This document shows positions 34,669 to 43,682 of a stretch of 64,000 bases of DNA, piece after piece. A model generated the notes under the pieces. That model made no database searches, was not told the origin of the DNA, and worked only from the letters and a program-made list of their open reading frames with translations. The translations under genes were made by a program, and so were the position numbers. Numbering within the stretch: position 1 is the first letter of the stretch; each line of letters begins with the position of its first letter. Location of the stretch: positions 27,313 to 91,312 of the forward strand of contig CAZVBQ010000013.1 of the NCBI GenBank assembly GCA_964625575.1. The letters run 5' to 3'. The stretch comes from UTCHB3 sp964625575. GTDB taxonomy: Bacteria > Bacteroidota > Ignavibacteria > Ignavibacteriales > Ignavibacteriaceae.

Positions 34669-37488
34669 ATGAAAAATATAAGCCTCATCCTTTTTCTTGG
34701 CGCGATTCTCTCATTCGTCAGCTTCCCCCAGACTTTTTATGTAAAAGGGGTGGTTGTCGACTCCCTTGACGGCTCCTCACTCCCCGGGGCAAGCATTTCA
34801 CTCATACCCTCGCGACCCGGCGAGAAAACCCTGAATATGCTTTCAACTGCCGACGGCAGTTTTGAATTTAAACTCCAGACCCCCGGCAGATTCTTCCTGA
34901 AGATCACTTTTATGGGCTATCTCGATTATGGTGACAGCGTCAGGTTCAGACGGAACGATCAGGGTACGGATCTCGGTAAAATAAAGCTTAAAAGATCATC
35001 AGTTCAGATGAAAGAGGTTGATATCACGGGTGTCGCGATCCCCTCTTCACAAAGTGAAGACACTCTCAGTTTCACTGCCAAGGGGTACAAAACCAACCCC
35101 GATGCCACGGCGGAAGACCTTGTGACCAAACTCCCAGGCGTTCAGAATGAGCAGGGCACGCTGAAAGCACAAGGTGAGGAAGTAAAAAAAGTGTTGGTTG
35201 ACGGACAGCCGTTCTTCGGCGACGACCCCACGGTCACACTTAAAAACCTTCCCGCCGATCTGATCGAGAAAATCGAAATTTTTGACAAAATGAGCGATCA
35301 GGCAAGGTTTACAGGTTTTGACGATGGACAGACAGAAAAAACCATCAACATTGTCACGCGCAGGGACAGGAGACAGGGGCAGTTTGGCAAACTTTATGGA
35401 GGCATCGGCTCCACGGAAAAATTCCAAAGTGGCGGCGTTATCAACTTCTTCGGTGAGGGGCGCAGGTTCAGCATCCTCGGACTCGGCAACAACATCAACC
35501 AGCAGAATTTCTCTCAGCAGGATCTGCTCGGCATCACCCAGGGAAGTGGCGGCAGGGGCGGTCAGCGGGATGGTTTCCAGGGGAGGGGCGGTGGTCAGGG
35601 TGGCTGGCGAGGACCAGGAGGCTCGGCCAACAACTTCCTCATCGGCGCTCTTGAAGGAAGAACAAAGACTTACTCGATCGGAATGAACTACCAGGAAAAC
35701 TGGGGCAGAGCGGCAGTTCTCACCGGGAGCTATTTCTTCAATTATTCAAACAATTACAACGACCAGATAATCAACAGGGACTATTACCCCACCTCGGCGG
35801 GTGATCAGATGTACAATGAGACCTCCTCTTCGAATTCTGATAACTATAATCACCGGATGAACTTCAGATTTGAGTGGAACATCGATACCATGAACATCCT
35901 GGTTGTTACACCTTCTTTCAGCGCGCAGAAAAACAGCATTGGGAGCATCTATAACGGTATAAGCACATTCGGACAGTCAGGAAGGATCAACTCGACCGAC
36001 AGCAGAACGGGAAATGAAGGAAACGGGTTTAACTTTAACAACGAACTGATCTACCGGATGAGGTTTGCAACTCCGGGAAGAAGCCTCTCTTTCACTTTCA
36101 ATAATGGCTTAAGCAACCGCACTGTTGACCGTAACCAGTTTTCTCTTAACACCTTTGGTGGCGGATCAGGCTCACTGCTTTCCATTGACACTATCAACCA
36201 AAAAGGTGATGATGTTATCAAAGGGTACAGTTACTCGGGAAATATCGTCTACACTGAACCTGCCGGAAGCAACGGACAGCTACAGGCATCTATAAGCGCG
36301 GGGCTGAATAACAATTTCAGCGATAAACAGACCCTGAATTTCAACAGCCTGACCGCGTCGTACGATCTACTCGACTCAATCTCCACCAACAAGTACGATA
36401 ACGACTATTACACCTACCGGGCGGGACTCGCTTACAGATTAAGAAGTGATGCCATTTCGTTGAACATCGGTGTAAATTACCAGATCGCGCAATTAATGGG
36501 TGACCAGACTTTCCCCTATACCCTGAAAACGGAAAAGAATTTTTACAATCTTCTTCCTTCTCTCAGGTTCAATTATAAAATTTCTGATTCACAAAATTTC
36601 AGGTTATTCTATAATACGAACGTTAACGCCCCTTCAATAACACAGTTGCAGAATTATTATGACGTTACAAATCCCCTCTTTATCAGGGCGGGGAACCCCG
36701 AACTTAAAGCGGAGTACGCGAACAGAATGTCGATGCAGTATATCACCACCGACAAAACCACGGGCGCGAACTTCTTTATAATGGGTTACTGGCAATTGGT
36801 GAACGACTACGTCGGCAACTCTTCGTTTACTGCCCCGGCAGATACATTGATCGCGAACGGTGTGATCCTGAAGAGGGGTTCACAGTTCTCTTATTCGAAA
36901 AATTTTGATAAAAGCAACAACTTCCGCGCGATGATGAGCGGAGGTCTTCCGGTGGGTTTTCTGATGAGCAACATTTCCCTCAGTTTTGGTTTGGGATATC
37001 AGATTATACCTTCCGAGTACCAGTTCATCACATCCGACTCGAAGATACTCTCGTTCAACCAGGGAATTACGATAGCGAGCAATATTTCGGAGGATATTGA
37101 TTTTAAGCTGACTTACTCGCCCTCATATTATATCTCAAAAAACGAAGTGCTGCCCCAGTCGGATGATGAATATTGGGTATACTCAGGTGCTGCCAACCTC
37201 TTCGTTAACGTTTTTGATCTTTTCTTTATCAGAACAGATTACGCGATCTACAAAACCTCGGGCATAGCCAACGGTGGCGACATGACGTATTCACTCTGGA
37301 ATGCCGGAATAGGCGTCAAGTTCCTCAAGGACAACAGTGCAGAGCTAAGGCTCGATGTTTTCGACATACTTGATCAGAACAAGAGTTTCATCAGAACGGC
37401 AACTGACATCTATATCGAGAATAAAACCACTCAGGTGCTGAAGCAGTATTTCATGCTTACTTTCACGTACAACCTGAAAGCTTTCTAA
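34669..37488 (+). CDS. TonB-dependent receptor-like outer-membrane barrel protein
   Basis: A 939-residue protein. It has a signal peptide (ISLILFLGAILSFVSFPQ), a carboxypeptidase-regulatory-like domain (about 25-105: VKGVVVDSLDGSSLPGASIS), a plug-like domain (about 115-245: LVTKLPGVQNEQGTLKAQGE, then VLVDGQPFFGDDP) and a long C-terminal barrel ending in aromatic F (FTYNLKAF). A Gly/Arg-rich loop (SGGRGGQRDGFQGRGGGQGG) lies near 290-315. It is of the OMP_b-brl type, which imports or exports unknown ligands. TATATTTG at 34621-34628 could be a promoter -7 element. No SusD-like lipoprotein gene accompanies it. Confidence 0.88.
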   Translation: MKNISLILFLGAILSFVSFPQTFYVKGVVVDSLDGSSLPGASISLIPSRPGEKTLNMLSTADGSFEFKLQTPGRFFLKITFMGYLDYGDSVRFRRNDQGTDLGKIKLKRSSVQMKEVDITGVAIPSSQSEDTLSFTAKGYKTNPDATAEDLVTKLPGVQNEQGTLKAQGEEVKKVLVDGQPFFGDDPTVTLKNLPADLIEKIEIFDKMSDQARFTGFDDGQTEKTINIVTRRDRRQGQFGKLYGGIGSTEKFQSGGVINFFGEGRRFSILGLGNNINQQNFSQQDLLGITQGSGGRGGQRDGFQGRGGGQGGWRGPGGSANNFLIGALEGRTKTYSIGMNYQENWGRAAVLTGSYFFNYSNNYNDQIINRDYYPTSAGDQMYNETSSSNSDNYNHRMNFRFEWNIDTMNILVVTPSFSAQKNSIGSIYNGISTFGQSGRINSTDSRTGNEGNGFNFNNELIYRMRFATPGRSLSFTFNNGLSNRTVDRNQFSLNTFGGGSGSLLSIDTINQKGDDVIKGYSYSGNIVYTEPAGSNGQLQASISAGLNNNFSDKQTLNFNSLTASYDLLDSISTNKYDNDYYTYRAGLAYRLRSDAISLNIGVNYQIAQLMGDQTFPYTLKTEKNFYNLLPSLRFNYKISDSQNFRLFYNTNVNAPSITQLQNYYDVTNPLFIRAGNPELKAEYANRMSMQYITTDKTTGANFFIMGYWQLVNDYVGNSSFTAPADTLIANGVILKRGSQFSYSKNFDKSNNFRAMMSGGLPVGFLMSNISLSFGLGYQIIPSEYQFITSDSKILSFNQGITIASNISEDIDFKLTYSPSYYISKNEVLPQSDDEYWVYSGAANLFVNVFDLFFIRTDYAIYKTSGIANGGDMTYSLWNAGIGVKFLKDNSAELRLDVFDILDQNKSFIRTATDIYIENKTTQVLKQYFMLTFTYNLKAF

Positions 37489-37502
37489 GAATGAAATTGG
37501 TG

Positions 37503-38753
37503 TTATCGCAGAAGAAGAAACTTCCCGGTGGTTGTTCTGTCGCCTTCTGAAAGTCTGATAATATAGACCCCGGGTGCCAAACCCGCGGTTTCAATTTCGA
37601 TCAAGCCTTCACTTTTTAGATTGTAGCTAAAAAGTGAGGGCTTCACTTTTTCCCCCATGCTGTTGAAAAGTTCAATTGTTACCTGGCCGGCATCGATCCC
37701 TGAGAATTTAACCGACAATTTTCCATCACGGTTTGCCGGATTGGGGAAAAGGGCAATTGATGCAGGTTTTGAAGTGGCGGGCTCATTTTCGCCATCCCCA
37801 ATCGAGGTGATCGCGTCAGGTTTATAGTAGAATCCTTCGAAGCGCCCCGTCCAGATCCTGCCTCCCGTAATCGCCATGGAGAGCGCTGTCGCGCCCGTTT
37901 GCATGTCATCCCTCCACCAGGTCACACCGTCATCAGTCGAGTAATAGATGTAAAACCGTGAAGACTTCGAGAGAAGCACAACGATCTTTTTACCGTTGGT
38001 TATAACTTTGCCCGATTCAATAAGTCCGATACCGAAGCGGTGTCCCGTCCAGGTTGTGCCTCCGTCAGCAGAAGTATAGATTCCCTGATTGGCTGCAGCG
38101 ATCAGCTTCCCTTCCGATTTCCCGAAACTGTTAACTCCGTTCATTTCACCGTTGAAACTGTCGAACTGGACGTACTGCCAGTTGCCGGTGTTCTTCTTGT
38201 TAACATAGTAGAGGCAGTTCACTCCCGCGCCAGCATAAAGATCGCCGTCAAAGTTTTCAATCGTGTTAACGTTCCATGACGTTGAAAACGGGAGGTCGAC
38301 ATTAAATTCAGTCCATGCAGATTGCTTGCCGGGAGAGCGGCTATATACCCCCGCGCCCATTGTTGAGATATAAAGGGTGTCATCACGAAGCGTGATGCCG
38401 GTTATTTCAGTGGCGGCACCCGGCGCGAGGCCCTCAGAATAAGGCTCCCATGAAGCGCCAAGGTTGGATGTGCGGAACACCCCCTTGGCCGAAGTTCCGA
38501 TGTAAATCCATCCGTTATAAGGCCTGATTGCCGTGATACCATACTCCAATCCCGGCACCCGGGTTGATCTTTCCCAGTTCTCACCTGAATCGAACGAGTA
38601 GTAGAATACGCTGTCGTGACCCGCAAAAAGAGAATCGCCCGAGCTCCAAAGCGAGTACACGCCTCCCGGGGCGTCAAGATCGAGTTTCAGCCATTGCGCG
38701 TTTGTTACAGCAGAAAGCAGTAGTATACAGAATAGAATTGAAGTCTTACTCAT
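37503..38753 (-). CDS. type IX secreted protein with BNR-like repeats
   Basis: A 416-residue exported protein with a signal peptide (TSILFCILLLSAVTNAQ). BNR-like turns such as SFDSGENWERS, TSNLGASWEPY, SADGGTTWTGH and STDDGVTWWRD repeat every 45-60 residues, suggesting a propeller. The C-terminal tail from residue 332 (SIALFPNPANRDGKLSVKF to TTGKFLLLR) is a type A Por sorting domain, without the NPFNPST signature of its relatives. It is convergent with the barrel gene, 14 bases apart. It probably acts on the cell surface or outside; the target is unknown. Confidence 0.86.
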   Translation of the reverse strand: MSKTSILFCILLLSAVTNAQWLKLDLDAPGGVYSLWSSGDSLFAGHDSVFYYSFDSGENWERSTRVPGLEYGITAIRPYNGWIYIGTSAKGVFRTSNLGASWEPYSEGLAPGAATEITGITLRDDTLYISTMGAGVYSRSPGKQSAWTEFNVDLPFSTSWNVNTIENFDGDLYAGAGVNCLYYVNKKNTGNWQYVQFDSFNGEMNGVNSFGKSEGKLIAAANQGIYTSADGGTTWTGHRFGIGLIESGKVITNGKKIVVLLSKSSRFYIYYSTDDGVTWWRDDMQTGATALSMAITGGRIWTGRFEGFYYKPDAITSIGDGENEPATSKPASIALFPNPANRDGKLSVKFSGIDAGQVTIELFNSMGEKVKPSLFSYNLKSEGLIEIETAGLAPGVYIIRLSEGDRTTTGKFLLLR

Positions 38754-38844
38754 TATCTCCTTAAAGTCTTTACGCGAAAATAATTACGGATTGATTAAGC
38801 TGCTTGGGCGAATATAACCGCGGCGAGGTTAAATGAGGGGCGGT

Positions 38845-40599
38845 TTATTGATCCTGTTCAACGGCGGGGAGAGTGAACCAGAATGTTGTGCCTGCACCCG
38901 CGTTCTTTCTAACTTTAATAATGCCACCGTTCTTCTGAATGAACTCATGGCAGAGTATCAGGCCGAGTCCCGTACCTTTCTCACCCATGGTTCCCAGACT
39001 GCGTACGGTGGTATCGATCCTGAAGAGGCGAGCGCTGTCCCCTTCTGAAATGCCAACTCCATCATCTTTTATCGAAACAAGAGCCTTGTCACCCGCGAGT
39101 TCGGCTGCCACGTCAATCTCGCCACCGGCATTTGTGAACTTAATGGCGTTTGTAACAAGATTGCGTAAAACGGTTCGTATCATGTTCTGATCCGCGTAAA
39201 TCATCAGCTCGGGAGCAAGGTCTGTCTCAAGTTTGATATGTTTGAGCAATGCCTGCGTACGAAGACCTTCAATGGTTTGACTGATCAACTCATTCAGATT
39301 AAAAGTAACGGGATCAAAAGCAACAGAACCCGTTTGTTGCCTTGCCCACTCGAGAAGGTTCTCGAGCATCCTGTAAGTGTCTTTTGCCGACTGGTTGATC
39401 TCTCTTATCATCTCCTTTTTCTCGTCTTCAGCCATCTCATCGTAATCTTCTATCACCATGTCGGAGAGGCCGATAATACCGAAGAAGGGGTTTTTAAGAT
39501 CGTGGGCGATGATCGAGAAGAGTTTGTCTTTCGCTGAGTTCAATTCGCTGAGTTCGTTTCTATTGGCGAGGAGCATCTCCTCGTTTTTTTTCAGCGCGGT
39601 TACATCGGAAATGCTGATCAGCTTTCCTTCCGATGCCAGACGTTCTTCGTTTATTTCGATGGAGTTAACCCTGTAAAACCTTTCACCGTGCCGGAATTCC
39701 CCCCACGAAGATATATTGTCTTCACATGTAGCTACTAATTCCGGGATGTCGGCAAACTCTACCCGCAGGTCTTTACCTGTCAGACTATCCTTTCCGAAAA
39801 ACTTTACAATGGTACGGTTATAGTCGATTATTTTCATCTCACTGTTGAAAACAAGCACGCCTCCGTCGAGGTTGTCGAAAAGAATGTTTCGTGCCGCGGG
39901 CACAAGCTCAAGAAGTGAATAGCGGAAAATTCCATACGATATCAGCAGTCCGGTGATTGTGAACGCGACCGGAGTGGGATCAGCGTACCCGAAGAGACTC
40001 GCGTCGAAGACATACATCGCGTTAACAGCTATTGAGATCATTTGCGAGTATAGGAGTACAAGCAACTGTTTTCTGAATATTCCCGTAAAGAGGAACACTC
40101 CCCTTACAAGATTGTAAACAGTAAATACGGTGGAGCCATAAATTACCAGTACCACCAGATGAAAGGCAGGACCCTGCCCGTAAACCCCGGTTACCCCGCC
40201 ACCACTATTGACCAGCTGGATGGAAGACCACAACCAATGATGGAAATCGTTGGTTAACGCGGTTAGAAAGATGACAGGAGGAATGGTCATAACCGCAAGC
40301 CGGGATAATTTTCTCACAGTATCTGAAGCGTGAGTAAGCCGCAACACGAAGGCAAGAAACACGTATGGAATAACGGGAATGGCGGTGTAGGTGAATACCG
40401 ACCACCATTTTTTTGCCTCTATGGTGGTGACCGATTGCTCGAAGGCACCTCCGAGTGACCACATCGTAACACCGAGAATCATGACAAAGAAATAGTTGCC
40501 GCCTCTGACAGAGCCCTTTCGATGGAAAACTATGAACGAGAGGATCGCGGAAACGAGAAACGAAATGAAGAGTGTTGCGATGTAGAGGTTAAATTGCAT
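38845..40599 (-). CDS. sensor histidine kinase with N-terminal 7TM domain and PAS
   Basis: A 584-residue membrane kinase. Residues 1-232 hold seven hydrophobic helices of the HisKA_7TM type, PAS follows (about 240-335), then HisKA with H366 (FSIIAHDLKNPFFGIIG), and HATPase with the GVGIS and GTGLGLILCHEF boxes. There is no receiver domain. The response regulator is not adjacent: the neighbour to the left is a type IX gene and to the right the fluC gene. The 7TM part would sense a membrane or extracellular signal that the sequence does not reveal. Confidence 0.92.
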   Translation of the reverse strand: MQFNLYIATLFISFLVSAILSFIVFHRKGSVRGGNYFFVMILGVTMWSLGGAFEQSVTTIEAKKWWSVFTYTAIPVIPYVFLAFVLRLTHASDTVRKLSRLAVMTIPPVIFLTALTNDFHHWLWSSIQLVNSGGGVTGVYGQGPAFHLVVLVIYGSTVFTVYNLVRGVFLFTGIFRKQLLVLLYSQMISIAVNAMYVFDASLFGYADPTPVAFTITGLLISYGIFRYSLLELVPAARNILFDNLDGGVLVFNSEMKIIDYNRTIVKFFGKDSLTGKDLRVEFADIPELVATCEDNISSWGEFRHGERFYRVNSIEINEERLASEGKLISISDVTALKKNEEMLLANRNELSELNSAKDKLFSIIAHDLKNPFFGIIGLSDMVIEDYDEMAEDEKKEMIREINQSAKDTYRMLENLLEWARQQTGSVAFDPVTFNLNELISQTIEGLRTQALLKHIKLETDLAPELMIYADQNMIRTVLRNLVTNAIKFTNAGGEIDVAAELAGDKALVSIKDDGVGISEGDSARLFRIDTTVRSLGTMGEKGTGLGLILCHEFIQKNGGIIKVRKNAGAGTTFWFTLPAVEQDQ

Positions 40600-40678
40600 A
40601 TATTATAGCATTAATTAAGTAAATTTACTAAACTGTCACTGATTTTTTTCAGTAAAAGTTTTTGAGACAAAACTCATA

Positions 40679-41059
40679 ATGACAAGTTACCTGTTTGTTG
40701 CCCTCGGATCCGCGGCGGGCGGCATGCTAAGATACTGGCTTTCAAATTACGTCTATAAATGGTTGCCGGTATTCTTCCCTTTCGGAACCCTCACCGTCAA
40801 TTTTACCGGAAGTTTCATCATCGGTCTAATTATCTTTGGGCTTGATGACCGCGGGCTCCTCTCACCGGAAGCGCGGCTTCTCCTTACCGTGGGATTCTGC
40901 GGTGGATTCACAACATTTTCCACTTTCTCACTTGAGACAGTTAACCTGCTGAAGAACTCCGAATTCTTGTTGGCTGCCGTAAACATTGTTGCCAGTGTTG
41001 CTCTTACTCTGGCGGCTACATATCTCGCGTACGTTTTAACCGCGGGCAAGGAAGCATAA
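40679..41059 (+). CDS. crcB: fluoride ion channel FluC (CrcB)
   Basis: A 126-residue protein with four membrane helices that exports fluoride as a dual-topology dimer. Diagnostic motifs are GGMLRY at the end of helix 1, the pore asparagine in LTVNFTGSFIIG and the GFCGGFTTFSTFS stretch with the phenylalanine box and central Na+ site. The leader (40600-40678) shows no fluoride riboswitch. The DUF190 gene begins 1 base after its stop, a pairing seen in many bacteria. Confidence 0.96.
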   Translation: MTSYLFVALGSAAGGMLRYWLSNYVYKWLPVFFPFGTLTVNFTGSFIIGLIIFGLDDRGLLSPEARLLLTVGFCGGFTTFSTFSLETVNLLKNSEFLLAAVNIVASVALTLAATYLAYVLTAGKEA

Positions 41060-41060
41060 A

Positions 41061-41408
41061 ATGCAACTACCAAAAGAAGCAAAACTGCTCCGGATTTTTG
41101 TCGGTGAGTCAGACAAGCACCACCTGGTACCCGTTTACGAGAAGATCGTCATGAAAGCACGTGAAGAAGGGTTGGCAGGGGCGACGGTGTTCAAAGGGAT
41201 AATGGGTTACGGCGGTAAGAGCAGGATTCACACTTCGAAAATACTCCGTCTTTCGGAAGACCTCCCTCTTATCATCGAGATAGTGGATGACGCGGAAAAG
41301 ATCGAAAAGTTTCTCCCGATCGTCGATGGCATCTTCACAGAGGCAAAATGCGGCGGACTTATTACCATTGAAAGGGCTGAAGTAATTAAATACACCCCGG
41401 GAGGATGA
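41061..41408 (+). CDS. DUF190 family protein (CrcB-associated, PII-like fold)
   Basis: A 115-residue soluble protein of the DUF190 family, whose members adopt a PII-like ferredoxin fold. Landmarks are LLRIFVGESDKH near the start, A-G-A-T-V-F-K-G-I-M-G-Y-G (about 39-51) and PLIIEIVDDAEKIEKFLP. It starts 1 base after crcB, so it is co-transcribed and probably modulates fluoride export or senses a small ligand for it. The biochemical role is not settled for the family. Confidence 0.93.
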   Translation: MQLPKEAKLLRIFVGESDKHHLVPVYEKIVMKAREEGLAGATVFKGIMGYGGKSRIHTSKILRLSEDLPLIIEIVDDAEKIEKFLPIVDGIFTEAKCGGLITIERAEVIKYTPGG

Positions 41409-41456
41409 CACTTCCCTGCTTTGATCACGATTTCAACAAGTCTTAACGGACAGCAA

Positions 41457-43682
41457 ATGCGCGCTTTCATTTTAACCGGTTTAGCCGGACTTATCCTCCT
41501 CTTTCAGGGGCAGACCTTCGCCCAATCAAAAAATTATGAACACAAGATCGACTCCCTCCTCTTGATAATGACTCTTGAGGAAAAGGTCGGACAGCTTAAT
41601 CAGCTCCCGATGTCGTGGGATACAGGTCCTTCTTCGCCCGATGTTGATAAAAACAAGGAGATCGAAACGGGAAATGCCGGCTCGATCCTGAACATCCGCG
41701 GAGCGGCAAAACTTCGCGCGATGCAGGAGCTCGCGATGAAAAGCCGCCTGAAAATCCCGTTGTTGTTCGCGCTCGACGTGATTCACGGATACAAAACCAC
41801 ATTCCCGATACCGCTTGCTGAATCTACGAGCTGGGACCTGCCAGCGATAGAAAGATCGGCACGAATTGCCGCTTACGAAGCCGCTTCGTCGGGTATTCAC
41901 TGGACGTTCGCCCCAATGGTTGACATCGCCCGTGATCCCCGCTGGGGAAGGATAATGGAAGGAGCCGGAGAAGACACTTACCTCGGTTCACTGATCGCCG
42001 CGGCAAGGGTAAGAGGATTCCAAGGGAAGGGGTTAGGCTCGCTCGATGCCGTAATGGCGTGCGCGAAACATTTTGCCGCCTATGGCGCCGCGATTGGGGG
42101 AAGGGACTACAATTCAACCGACATGAGCGAGAGAACGCTCCGCGAGATATACCTTGAACCGTTCAAAGCCGCGGCCGAAGCGGGATGCGCCACCTATATG
42201 AACAGCTTTAACGATCTTAACGGAATCCCCGCATCGGCGAGCAAGTTCCTTCAGAGAACGGTGCTAAAAGGTGAGTGGAATTTTCAGGGGTTTGTGGTCA
42301 GTGACTGGGGCTCGATCGGTGAAATGATCCCTCATGGATATGCCGCCGACCAGAGGGAAGCAGCCCGTCTCGCGATTCTCGCCGGAAGCGACATGGATAT
42401 GGCTTCAGGTTGCTACCGGAGTTCACTTGTTGACCTTGTAAAAAGTGGTCAGGTTCCCGTCGCCGTGGTGGATGATGCCGTAAGGCGTATCCTCCGGATG
42501 AAATTTACACTCGGACTTTTTGATGACCCCTACAGATTCTGCGACGAAAAGAGGGAAAAAGAAGCCCTCACGAACCCTGATCACAGGGTCGCGACACGTG
42601 ATATGGCACGGAAAAGCATAGTGATGCTGAAAAACGAAAAAAACACCCTGCCACTTAGGCCGGGAAAAAAGATCGCCCTGATAGGACCTCTTGCAAACGT
42701 TGAAGCTGACATGCTCGGCGGCTGGTCGGTTTGGTGGGATGACAACAGCGATGTGGTAACTCAGCTTGAAGGCTTGCAGGCAAGAGCCGGGAAAGAGAAT
42801 ATCCTCTACGCGAGAGGCTGTTCCACCCGCTCCGGTGACAAGTCAGAATTTGATGAAGCTATTGCAAAAGCCAAAGAAGCCGATATCGTGGTGCTTTCGA
42901 TAGGGGAAGACTCCGGCCTCAGCGGTGAGGCACAAAGCCGTTCAGACATTACCATACCGGGTGTTCAGCAGGAAATGGCGGAAAAGATTTTCAGTCTGGG
43001 CAAGCCGGTTATTGTTCTCCTGAGCACCGGAAGACCCCTGGTTTTCGATAAAATAGCGGACAAGGCTGACGCGCTTCTTGTCACCTGGTTCCTGGGAAGT
43101 GAAGCCGGCAATGCCATTGCCGACGTTCTTTTCGGTGATTACAACCCTTCGGCAAAACTTACAACCACATTTCCCCGCTCTGTCGGGCAGGTACCCATCT
43201 ATTACAACCACTTCAGCACGGGAAGACCTTCACCCGATGACGGCCCTTCACGGGACTTCCGGACCGGTTACACAGATCTGCAGCAGACTCCCGCGTACCC
43301 GTTCGGTTACGGACTCAGCTACACCACATTTGAGTACAGCGACCTTGAGATGTCGAAAGCGGTTATGAGCGGTAATGATAATGTGACATGCTCTTTCAAA
43401 GTGAAAAACAGCGGCAAGGTGGAAGGTGAAGAAGTGGTGCAACTTTACATCCGCGACAGGTTTGCTACTCTTGTGCGACCCGTAAAGGAGCTGAAAGACT
43501 TCGCTAAAATTTCATTGAAACCTGGTGAAAGCAAAACCATTACTTTCACCATTAACTCAAAAAAGCTCTCATTTTACAATGAAGAGCTCAAGTTCGTGGC
43601 TGAACCCGGAATGTTCGATATCATGATCGGGGCTTCCTCAGAAGATATAAGACTTGGTTCTGAACTGGAGCTTAAGCAGTAA
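41457..43682 (+). CDS. bglX: secreted beta-glucosidase, glycoside hydrolase family 3
   Basis: A 741-residue BglX-like enzyme that removes terminal beta-glucose from oligosaccharides in the periplasm. ATG 41457 gives a clean signal peptide (FILTGLAGLILLFQGQTFAQ); the TTG at 41421 does not. The N-terminal GH3 domain has nucleophile D283 in FVVSDWGS and MACAKHFAAYG; the C-terminal GH3 domain and an Fn3-like domain (VEGEEVVQLYIRD) complete the usual order. The length is normal. Its 3' end overlaps the convergent kinase gene by 11 bases. No SusCD pair is near. Confidence 0.94.
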   Translation: MRAFILTGLAGLILLFQGQTFAQSKNYEHKIDSLLLIMTLEEKVGQLNQLPMSWDTGPSSPDVDKNKEIETGNAGSILNIRGAAKLRAMQELAMKSRLKIPLLFALDVIHGYKTTFPIPLAESTSWDLPAIERSARIAAYEAASSGIHWTFAPMVDIARDPRWGRIMEGAGEDTYLGSLIAAARVRGFQGKGLGSLDAVMACAKHFAAYGAAIGGRDYNSTDMSERTLREIYLEPFKAAAEAGCATYMNSFNDLNGIPASASKFLQRTVLKGEWNFQGFVVSDWGSIGEMIPHGYAADQREAARLAILAGSDMDMASGCYRSSLVDLVKSGQVPVAVVDDAVRRILRMKFTLGLFDDPYRFCDEKREKEALTNPDHRVATRDMARKSIVMLKNEKNTLPLRPGKKIALIGPLANVEADMLGGWSVWWDDNSDVVTQLEGLQARAGKENILYARGCSTRSGDKSEFDEAIAKAKEADIVVLSIGEDSGLSGEAQSRSDITIPGVQQEMAEKIFSLGKPVIVLLSTGRPLVFDKIADKADALLVTWFLGSEAGNAIADVLFGDYNPSAKLTTTFPRSVGQVPIYYNHFSTGRPSPDDGPSRDFRTGYTDLQQTPAYPFGYGLSYTTFEYSDLEMSKAVMSGNDNVTCSFKVKNSGKVEGEEVVQLYIRDRFATLVRPVKELKDFAKISLKPGESKTITFTINSKKLSFYNEELKFVAEPGMFDIMIGASSEDIRLGSELELKQ

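Noticed and set aside
34669..37488. SusC/SusD nutrient uptake pair
   Set aside because: No SusD-like lipoprotein gene is next to the barrel gene, and the barrel type differs.
40600..40678. Fluoride riboswitch before crcB
   Set aside because: The 79-base leader lacks the conserved GG-GAUGG...CUGCC-type core.
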